From contig NZ_JAUTDR010000014.1 in the NCBI RefSeq assembly GCF_030649675.1, forward strand, positions 57,390 to 121,389: DNA of 64,000 nt, in the 5' to 3' direction. Positions within the stretch are counted from its first letter, which is position 1. Each line of letters begins with the position of its first letter. Under the pieces are notes generated by a model that ran no database searches, had not been told where the DNA came from, and worked only from the letters and a program-made list of their open reading frames with translations. Origin of the DNA: Haliea sp. E1-2-M8 (GTDB taxonomy: Bacteria; Pseudomonadota; Gammaproteobacteria; Pseudomonadales; Halieaceae). Positions 58,519-64,000 of this stretch are shown here, in pieces. Both the position numbers and the translations under genes were made by a program.

Positions 58519-59637
58519 GTGAAAAAAGCACTTATCACCGGGGTCACAGGCCAGGACGGCTCCTACCTCGCCGAATTTCTGCTGGAGAAGGGCTACGAGG
58601 TGCACGGCATCAAGCGCCGCGCCTCCAGCTTCAACACCCAGCGCGTGGACCACATCTACCAGGATCCCCACGTCGATAACCGCAGGTTCGTGCTGCACTA
58701 CGGCGACCTGACGGACTCCTCCAGCCTCACCCGCATCATCCAGGAAGTGCAGCCGGACGAGATCTATAACCTGGGGGCCCAGAGCCACGTGGCGGTGAGC
58801 TTTGAAGCGCCGGAGTACACCGCCGATGTAGACGGCATGGGCACCCTGCGGATTCTCGAGGCTATCCGCCTGCTGGGGCTGGAGAAGAAAACCCGCTTTT
58901 ATCAGGCCTCCACCTCGGAACTGTACGGCCTGGTACAGGAAAGCCCGCAGCGCGAGACCACGCCTTTTTATCCCCGTTCGCCCTATGCGGTGGCCAAGCT
59001 GTATGCCTACTGGATCACCGTCAACTACCGCGAAGCCTACGGCATGTATGCCTGCAACGGGATTCTGTTCAACCACGAGTCCCCCCGCAGGGGCGAGACC
59101 TTCGTCACCCGCAAGATCACCCGCGGCCTGGCCAATATCGCCCAGGGGCTGGAAGGTTGCCTGTACATGGGCAACATGGACTCGCTGCGCGACTGGGGCC
59201 ACGCCAGGGATTACGTGCGCATGCAGTGGCTTATGCTGCAGCAGGCACAGGCGGAAGACTTCGTGATCGCCACCGGCCAGCAGTACAGCGTGCGCGACTT
59301 TGTCCGTTGGAGTGCGCAGGAGCTCGGCGTGGAATTGCGCTTTGCGGGCACAGGCCTGGATGAAGTGGGCATTGTGGCTGCCATTACCGGGGACAGTGCC
59401 CCCGCGCTGACGGTGGGCGATACGATTGTGAGCGTGGATTCGCGTTACTTCCGCCCCGCCGAGGTGGACACTTTGCTGGGTGACCCCTCCAACGCCCGCA
59501 TCAAGCTGGGCTGGGAGCCGGAGATCACCGCGCTGGAGATGTGCTCGGAAATGGTGGCAGAGGATCTCAAGATCGCCCAGCGGCACGCCTTTTTGAAACA
59601 ACACGGGCACGACGTGCCCGTACAGACGGAGAATTAG
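58519..59637 (+). CDS. gmd: GDP-mannose 4,6-dehydratase
   Basis: Converts GDP-mannose to GDP-4-keto-6-deoxymannose, the first step to GDP-L-fucose. It is a 372-residue extended SDR: nucleotide motif [14 protein letters not shown], catalytic Thr and Glu region (STSELYG), and YxxxK in [15 protein letters not shown]. It starts with GTG 58519. fcl begins one base after its stop. It is intact, unlike the polysaccharide gene fragments upstream. Confidence 0.96.
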   Translation: MKKALITGVTGQDGSYLAEFLLEKGYEVHGIKRRASSFNTQRVDHIYQDPHVDNRRFVLHYGDLTDSSSLTRIIQEVQPDEIYNLGAQSHVAVSFEAPEYTADVDGMGTLRILEAIRLLGLEKKTRFYQASTSELYGLVQESPQRETTPFYPRSPYAVAKLYAYWITVNYREAYGMYACNGILFNHESPRRGETFVTRKITRGLANIAQGLEGCLYMGNMDSLRDWGHARDYVRMQWLMLQQAQAEDFVIATGQQYSVRDFVRWSAQELGVELRFAGTGLDEVGIVAAITGDSAPALTVGDTIVSVDSRYFRPAEVDTLLGDPSNARIKLGWEPEITALEMCSEMVAEDLKIAQRHAFLKQHGHDVPVQTEN

Positions 59638-59638
59638 C

Positions 59639-60598
59639 ATGCAACGTATCTACGTTGCCGGTCACGGGGGCATGGTGGGTTCTGCACTCTGCCGCCAGTT
59701 GGCGGCCCGGCCGGATGTCGAACTGGTCACGGCCAGCCACAGTGAGCTGGACCTCACCCGCCAGGCGGAGGTGGAGGATTTATTCGCCGCCCACGCCATC
59801 GACCAGGTGTATCTCGCCGCCGCCCGCGTCGGTGGTATTCATGCCAACAACACCTACCCGGCGGACTTCATCCAGGACAATTTGCTGATCCAGGGAAACG
59901 TCATCGGTACCGCGCAGCGTGCCGGCGTGCAGCGGCTGCTGTTTCTGGGGTCGTCCTGCATCTACCCCAAGCTTGCCCCCCAGCCCATGCGCGAAGATGC
60001 CCTGCTGACCGGGGTGCTGGAACCTACCAACGAACCCTATGCCATTGCCAAGATTGCGGGCATCAAGCTGTGCGAGAGCATGAACCGCCAGTACGGCACG
60101 GATTACCGCTCGGTCATGCCCACCAACCTGTACGGCCCTGGCGATAACTTCCATCCCGAGAACAGCCATGTCATCCCCGCGATGCTGCAGCGCTTCCACC
60201 AGGCGGTGACCGCTGGCGCGGAGGAGGTGGTGGTCTGGGGCTCGGGCACGCCGATGCGGGAATTCCTGCATGTAGACGACATGGCCGCCGCCTGCCTGCA
60301 TGTGATGGACTTGCCGCTGGCCGAGTATCAGCAGCACACCCAACCCATGCTGAGCCACATCAACGTGGGCACCGGGGTTGACTGCACCATCCGCGAACTG
60401 GCCGAGACCATGGCGCAGGTCACCGGCTTTACCGGCACGCTGGTGTTCGATACCAGCAAGCCCGACGGCACCCCGCGCAAGCTGCTGGACGTGTCGCGCC
60501 TGAAGGCCCTGGGCTGGGAGGCGGGCATCAACCTGCGGGATGGGTTGGAGGATACCTATCGGTGGTATCTGGCGCGTGGTGGGGAGGTTCGTGGTTGA
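59639..60598 (+). CDS. fcl: GDP-L-fucose synthase
   Basis: Epimerises and reduces GDP-4-keto-6-deoxymannose to GDP-L-fucose with NADPH; 319 residues. NADP motif [14 protein letters not shown], then [26 protein letters not shown], and [13 protein letters not shown] with the YxxxK pair. Immediately downstream of gmd. The C-terminal substrate region [11 protein letters not shown] and [10 protein letters not shown] is complete. It would feed a surface polysaccharide, but no intact fucosyltransferase is in the window. Confidence 0.96.
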   Translation: MQRIYVAGHGGMVGSALCRQLAARPDVELVTASHSELDLTRQAEVEDLFAAHAIDQVYLAAARVGGIHANNTYPADFIQDNLLIQGNVIGTAQRAGVQRLLFLGSSCIYPKLAPQPMREDALLTGVLEPTNEPYAIAKIAGIKLCESMNRQYGTDYRSVMPTNLYGPGDNFHPENSHVIPAMLQRFHQAVTAGAEEVVVWGSGTPMREFLHVDDMAAACLHVMDLPLAEYQQHTQPMLSHINVGTGVDCTIRELAETMAQVTGFTGTLVFDTSKPDGTPRKLLDVSRLKALGWEAGINLRDGLEDTYRWYLARGGEVRG

Positions 60599-60711
60599 GG
60601 TAGTCCTCCGCCAAGTTGGTCGGTTTTGATGTACCAATTCGGTCTTGATTTTGCGATGCTGGGGATGCTGGTGAAGGGCAGGCTCTTGCCAGCGTCCGCA
60701 GGAGAGCTATC

Positions 60712-61136
60712 ATGACCACATTGGCATTTGATTCGCTCAGGTATGCCCGCAAGCTTCGAGATGCGGCCGGTCCGGCGTCCCGGTGCCGGAGCCCCAGGCT
60801 GATGCGCAGGCGGAGCTTATGGCGGAAGCGTTTGGATTTTATGCGGACAACATCCTGACGAAGGACCACTTCGAGGCGGTGCTGGATGCCAAGCTGGACG
60901 CGCGCTTTGCGCAGCAGGATGCCAAGTTTGACAAGCGCTTTGCGGAGCAGGACGCGAAGTTCGATAAGCGCTTTGCGGAACAGGATGCGAAGTTCTTTGG
61001 GTGCTTCTCCGATCAAAACGCAAGATTCGAAGGGCGTTTTGGCAAGATGGAACGAACTCAGTACCTCCATACCTGGATGCTCGGCATTCTCGTTGTCGCC
61101 ATAGTTGTGCCGCAGGTTCGGGCGTGGCTGGGGTGA
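60712..61136 (+). pseudogene. Coiled-coil protein (DUF1640-like), frameshifted (copy 3)
   Basis: The gene opens at ATG 60712 with MTTLAFDSLRYARKLRDA. It then continues in a different frame from about 60783 as VPEPQADAQAELMAEAFGF, so one frameshift lies in the GC-rich stretch near 60770-60785. The body is a coiled coil from 33-base repeats (RFAEQDAKFDK units, about 60898-60992). It ends in one membrane segment (LGILVVAIVVPQVRAWL). The plan matches DUF1640-type coiled-coil membrane proteins. Part of a module repeated at 56376 and 54918. Confidence 0.65.
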
Positions 61137-61543
61137 TGCGGCGCCTTATATCCACGCGTTTTGGTTGCTTGCGCTGGTTATAACCGAAAAACGGCTCCGC
61201 GGAGATTTTGCTCGGAATTGATGACCAATACGGGGGTGGCGATTGAGGTTCTCTGGTGGCAGGACAACTTCCTGGTCTACTCCCCCAGCGGGAGGACCCG
61301 CGCAACACCACGTTCCTGATCCAGTCCATCCCCAGGGTCGTTGTCGGTTACTGCACCCCAGTTGGCCCCTTCTAGCTGAAGTGGCTGCTATTGATGCTGA
61401 TCTCGGCGCAGGGGGGTGTATTGATCATCGCTGTTGGCTTCGATTTTCGAATTAACCGGAATGGTGTCATGCGGCCAGGTCTGGTTACTTCGCTTTAGCT
61501 GTCAAAGCCCTTGGCTGGCACGCTGTCGCCACTACCTCCCTGG
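61137..61543. other. Intergenic: module end and degraded coding traces
   Basis: 61157-61235 holds the conserved downstream blocks of the repeat module. From 61243 to 61375 two frames show protein-like text that needs a frameshift to join (WWQDNFLVYSPSG, then EDPRNTTFLIQSIPRVVVGY), suggesting a decayed gene end of unknown family. From 61376 to 61543 nothing was recognised. Confidence 0.35.
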
Positions 61544-61563
61544 AGTGACACTATAGTGTCACT
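61544..61563. promoter_or_regulatory. Perfect 20-bp palindromic operator
   Basis: AGTGACACTATAGTGTCACT is a perfect palindrome 17 bases before the ATG of the Phd-like antitoxin gene. It contains TATA at its centre, so repressor binding could cover a promoter element. Position and symmetry fit an autoregulatory antitoxin site. Confidence 0.75.
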
Positions 61564-61580
61564 TTGAGCGAGGGCAGCCC

Positions 61581-61784
61581 ATGAAAGTTGAGCTAGTAAC
61601 TAATCTGAAGCGGCAAGCTACCAGGATTCTGGCTGACCTGCATGAGAGCAAAGAGCCGGTACTGATAACCGAGCACGGCAAGCCGTCCGCGCACTTGGTG
61701 GATGTCCAGGATTATGAATTTATGCAGCGCAGAGTAGCGCTGCTGGAAGGCTTGTCCAAGGGAAGAGCCGAGTTGGACAGCTAA
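61581..61784 (+). CDS. Phd/YefM-family antitoxin (orphan)
   Basis: A 67-residue antitoxin: N-terminal LVTNLKRQATRILADLHESK, then PVLITEHGKPSAHLVDV, then a short helical tail (MQRRVALLEGLSKGRAEL). The expected toxin gene (RelE/ParE or Doc type) is absent; the 190 bases downstream hold no supportable frame. The palindrome at 61544-61563 is its likely operator. It could be a domestic regulator or the remainder of a broken pair. Confidence 0.82.
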   Translation: MKVELVTNLKRQATRILADLHESKEPVLITEHGKPSAHLVDVQDYEFMQRRVALLEGLSKGRAELDS

Positions 61785-61974
61785 CAATCAATAGGTATTG
61801 GACGTTTGAGGAATTCGGGATGGTGCCCAGGAGAGGACAAATTCCGGAGTCTCATCCAGTTGCTTCAAGTGCCGCCAAACCCTTTATTTCAAGCGCTTTT
61901 CTCATAATGCTTGTCCCACTCCATTGCATGGGATAGCATCGAATCATCCTCCTTATGTTGGGAAGGAAGTGGTG

Positions 61975-63270
61975 ATGCCAAAGTCGGTGCCCGGATTGAG
62001 CGATGCCGCCGTGCGGCGGTTGCGGCACCGAGGTGCAAAGGCGGCTGTGTATGCCGTGGGTGGTGTCTCGGGGCTGCTACTGGTCTGCAAGCCGCCGGTC
62101 AGGGCGGGGGCGGCCATCGGGGCCCGGTCGTGGATTCTCCGGGTGATGATGGGTAGCAAGCGCCGGGATATCGGGCTTGGCGGTTATCCGACAGTCAGCC
62201 TTGCCCAGGCTCGTCACAGGGCGCGGGAGGCGCGGGAGACCATATGGCAGGGCAGTGATCCAATTGCGGATCGGAAAGCGCGAAAATCGCTTCTGGCAGC
62301 ACAGCAGGCCAAGCAAGTTACCTTTGCCGAGTTGGCGCGGGAGTACATCGACAAGAAAGGCGCGGAGTTCAAAAGCGCCAAGCAAGTCCAGAAGCTCACC
62401 AGCCACCTGGAGACCTATGCGTTTCCGCACCTTGGGAATATGGTTGTAGGCGATATTGAGCGGGCTCACATCGTCAAGATGCTGGAGCCCATATGGGCGG
62501 TGAAAAACGAGACGGCCAGCCGGGTGCGCTTGCATGTCGAACGGATACTGGACTTGGCGGGCGTCAAAGGGCTGCGCACCGGAGACAACCCGGCCCGGTG
62601 GAAAGGCAACCTTGCCCTGTCATTTCCGGCCCGCGCCAAGGTCGCCAAGGTCGCCAAGGTCGCCAAGGTCGCCAAGGTCGAACACTATAAAGCCTTACCG
62701 GTCGCGGACATGCCGGAATTCTGGCGTAAGCTTAAGGCTGCAGAGTCCCTGGGCGCGAAGGCCCTACAATTCATCATCTTGACCGCGAGCCGCTCCGGCG
62801 AGGCCCGAGGCGCGACATGGGACGAAATCAATTTCAAGGCAAAGCTATGGACGATACCCGCCTCCCGCATGAAGGGGGGCAGGGAGCACAAAGTGCCGTT
62901 GTCAGATCCCGCGATCGCGCTGCTGGAGTCGCTGCCCCGCCTTGGTCCGCACATTTTCATCGGCCCGCGGAACAAGCCAATTTCTGATGTTGTTGTTAGC
63001 CGCGCGCCGAAAATCATTGGCCAGGACGTGACCACGCACGGTTTCCGTGCCACCTTCCGAACTTGGGTTCAGGAGCACACGGCATACCCGGAGGATGTGG
63101 CGGAATTGTCGCTCGCGCACGTTAACAGCGATGCCACCCGGGCGGCCTACGCTCGTGGGGAACTTGTGGAAAAGCGCCGTTCACTGATGGCCGACTGCGA
63201 GAAGTTTTGCGAGACTGGGTCAACCTGGACGAGGGGTAACGTGGTAGCAATAGGAGACAGTTCTAAATGA
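61975..63270 (+). CDS. Tyrosine recombinase (phage/island integrase)
   Basis: A 431-residue integrase of the DUF4102/P4-type plan. The N-terminal arm-binding domain reads GSKRRDIGLGGYPTVSLAQA. A core-binding domain follows, then the catalytic domain with Arg in TASRSGEARG (about residue 272), HGFRATFRTW (His and Arg, about 354-357), and the nucleophile Tyr in RAAYARGE (about 391). The start ATG 61975 follows GGAAGG; an upstream ATG at 61924 is possible. A 9-base in-frame repeat (AKV units) sits between core and catalytic domains. Its stop overlaps the BrnT fragment (ATGA). No tRNA attachment gene was seen nearby. Confidence 0.9.
   Translation: MPKSVPGLSDAAVRRLRHRGAKAAVYAVGGVSGLLLVCKPPVRAGAAIGARSWILRVMMGSKRRDIGLGGYPTVSLAQARHRAREARETIWQGSDPIADRKARKSLLAAQQAKQVTFAELAREYIDKKGAEFKSAKQVQKLTSHLETYAFPHLGNMVVGDIERAHIVKMLEPIWAVKNETASRVRLHVERILDLAGVKGLRTGDNPARWKGNLALSFPARAKVAKVAKVAKVAKVEHYKALPVADMPEFWRKLKAAESLGAKALQFIILTASRSGEARGATWDEINFKAKLWTIPASRMKGGREHKVPLSDPAIALLESLPRLGPHIFIGPRNKPISDVVVSRAPKIIGQDVTTHGFRATFRTWVQEHTAYPEDVAELSLAHVNSDATRAAYARGELVEKRRSLMADCEKFCETGSTWTRGNVVAIGDSSK
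62635..62679. repeat. 9-bp in-frame tandem repeat in integrase, five units
   Basis: Five perfect units of GCCAAGGTC encode Ala-Lys-Val repeats in the linker before the catalytic domain of the integrase. Confidence 0.95.
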
Positions 63271-63434
63271 CTGAAACCCTTGCTGGACTCGTCGAAACCC
63301 TGGGGCAGGCCAACGGACAACACTATCTGGTCGTGGCGCATACCTTCCGCAATCAGCAAGACAACGCGGTGACGATCAGGCTGATTTCAGCCAGACCCGC
63401 CACCAGGCGCGAAATTAAGCAATACGAAGGGTGA
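63267..63434 (+). CDS. brnT: BrnT-like toxin, N-terminally truncated
   Basis: 55 residues match only the C-terminal half of BrnT toxins (ETLGQANGQHYLVVAHTF, then IRLISARPATRREIKQYE). Full-length BrnT is about 90-100 residues, so the N-terminal half with its catalytic surface is missing. The ATG overlaps the integrase stop (ATGA) and its own stop overlaps the brnA GTG (GTGA). The frame is thus translatable and coupled on both sides. Whether the remnant is made or active is unknown; probably a truncated toxin. Confidence 0.6.
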   Translation: MTETLAGLVETLGQANGQHYLVVAHTFRNQQDNAVTIRLISARPATRREIKQYEG

Positions 63435-63700
63435 ACACCATACGTGAAGAACACGATTTTTCCAAAGGCGAGCGCGGGAAATTCTATAATCCCAACGCTA
63501 CCATGAACATGCCGGTATACCTTGACGCCGATGTGCTGGATTATTTTGCAGCCAAAGCCAAAGCCAAAGCCAAAGCCAAAGCCAAAGCCAAAGCCAAAGC
63601 CAAAGCCAAAGCCAAAGCCAAAGCTAAAGGCATCGAGCTAAACCGGATGGTTAACGATTTGCTTAAAAAGGATATTGCGTTGATTGAAGAGCTTAAATGA
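63431..63700 (+). CDS. brnA: BrnA-like antitoxin with Ala-Lys repeat insertion
   Basis: 89 residues. The N-terminus EEHDFSKGERGKFYNPNATM and the C-terminus GIELNRMVNDLLKKDIALIE are classic BrnA, including the ribbon-helix-helix part (MPVYLDADVLDYF). Between strand and first helix a run of 13 Ala-Lys pairs is inserted, encoded by a hexanucleotide repeat. Normal BrnA has a short AAKAxAKG at this point. The start is GTG, overlapping the brnT stop. The insertion would lengthen or charge a helix in the DNA-binding domain. Confidence 0.75.
   Translation: MNTIREEHDFSKGERGKFYNPNATMNMPVYLDADVLDYFAAKAKAKAKAKAKAKAKAKAKAKAKAKGIELNRMVNDLLKKDIALIEELK
63551..63628. repeat. Hexanucleotide microsatellite (GCCAAA)12 plus GCTAAA
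   Basis: Twelve perfect GCCAAA units are followed by one GCTAAA, all in the brnA reading frame. Each unit adds one Ala-Lys pair, so copy-number change keeps the frame. Confidence 0.97.
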
Positions 63701-63768
63701 CATAAGCCAGGAGAGACCCCCTGCTCTGAAATCTTGTCGCGCGACGGCGACGGCATCGAATTCCCCGT

Positions 63769-63826
63769 GTTTCGGCCCGTGCCCGGACTCGGGCAGGCCC
63801 CGGCCCGGGCCGAAACGGGCCGAAAC
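63769..63826. repeat. GC-rich inverted and direct repeats
   Basis: GTTTCGGCCCG (63769-63779) is the reverse complement of CGGGCCGAAAC (63806-63816), and the latter repeats at 63816-63826. A second small hairpin TGCCCG/CGGGCA lies inside (63780-63795). It lies downstream of brnA with no coding frame and could form a strong structure. Confidence 0.7.
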
Positions 63827-63878
63827 GGGCGGCCATCGTCGGTCGCCTTCGGGCCCGTTTATCCTGGCCCGCGCGTGC

Positions 63879-63974
63879 TCACCGGATGATGATGTAGGGA
63901 TCCAGCGGCGGGCGCCCGGGATTGCCCAGGCGGTGTTTGTCAACAAAGATGTCGCGTTCATTGATTATGCAGCC
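63879..63974 (-). pseudogene. Possible 3' end of a minus-strand gene, unidentified
   Basis: Read on the minus strand the segment gives INERDIFVDKHRLGNPG, then RPPLDPYIIIR and a TGA stop at 63879-63881. The text is protein-like rather than GC-driven, but an in-frame TAA lies just upstream (63975-63977) and no start codon follows it. It may be the remnant of a gene that continues past the window edge. Family not recognised. Confidence 0.3.
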
Positions 63975-64000
63975 TTAGCCAATGATGGTTTCTCAGCGCA

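Noticed and set aside
61785..61974. tRNA or attachment site next to the integrase
   Set aside because: No cloverleaf or T-loop GTTCGA-type sequence could be found in this gap.
63551..63628. Possible CRISPR-like array
   Set aside because: Units are 6 bp, contiguous, without spacers and in frame with brnA.
63879..63974. Recoded stop in a minus-strand gene at the window edge
   Set aside because: The interrupting codon is TAA with no recoding context; a decayed or partial gene is simpler.

Overview
The window looks like a chromosomal segment of a GC-rich (mostly mid-60s % by eye) marine-type gammaproteobacterium. The basis is the gene orders psd/rsgA/orn, nnr-tsaE-amiB-mutL-miaA-hfq-hflX-hflK-hflC and yjeT-hisZ-purA, plus the protein families present. 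The family mix fits the Halieaceae/OM60-NOR5 group, but that placement is inference and no marker gene in the window settles it.

Region 1 (1-10.9 kb) is an amine-oxidation locus. Two acyl-CoA synthetases precede a complete qhp set: qhpA (diheme alpha subunit), qhpD (radical SAM cross-linking enzyme), qhpC (CTQ-bearing gamma subunit), qhpB (beta-propeller subunit), qhpF (ABC exporter), qhpE (subtilisin-like leader peptidase) and, convergent, qhpG (flavin monooxygenase). Together they can build and export a quinohemoprotein amine dehydrogenase. The synthetases could activate the acid made from the product aldehyde.

Region 2 (11-45.6 kb) is core genome. It holds asnS, rnb, a PIN-PhoH gene, an RND efflux pair, psd, rsgA, orn, a LysM/TPR lipoprotein with an FHA membrane protein, a two-TM sensor-like protein, queG, nnr, tsaE, amiB, mutL, miaA, hfq, hflX, hflK, hflC, yjeT, hisZ and purA. 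A MAPEG protein, a small AraC-type regulator, an M48 peptidase with LemA, and a molybdopterin oxidoreductase follow.

Region 3 (45.7-52.7 kb) is an Anbu-type proteasome neighbourhood. A permuted ATP-grasp protein, an alpha-E protein and an HExxH zinc-ribbon peptidase form a tight operon. It is bracketed by two perfect palindromes that are reverse complements of each other. Opposite it lies a minus-strand operon of anbu, an AMP/thymidine-phosphorylase-like enzyme and a PRPP-synthetase-like protein.

Region 4 (52.8-64 kb) is accessory and heavily eroded. It starts with a protein that has an IPTL-like sorting segment in its middle. After it come duplicated DUF4351 nuclease tails around a Phd antitoxin and a wrecked VapC toxin, then scrambled pieces of a nucleotide-sugar dehydrogenase and a family 2 glycosyltransferase. 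There are three copies of a coiled-coil-gene repeat module, an orphan AT-richer gene and a Fic protein. An intact GDP-fucose pair (gmd, fcl), an orphan Phd antitoxin with a perfect 20-bp palindromic operator, a tyrosine recombinase and a BrnT fragment with BrnA complete it. Several proteins here carry in-frame 6- or 9-bp tandem repeats, which suggests replication slippage is common in this region. No tRNA, rRNA or CRISPR array was recognised in the window.
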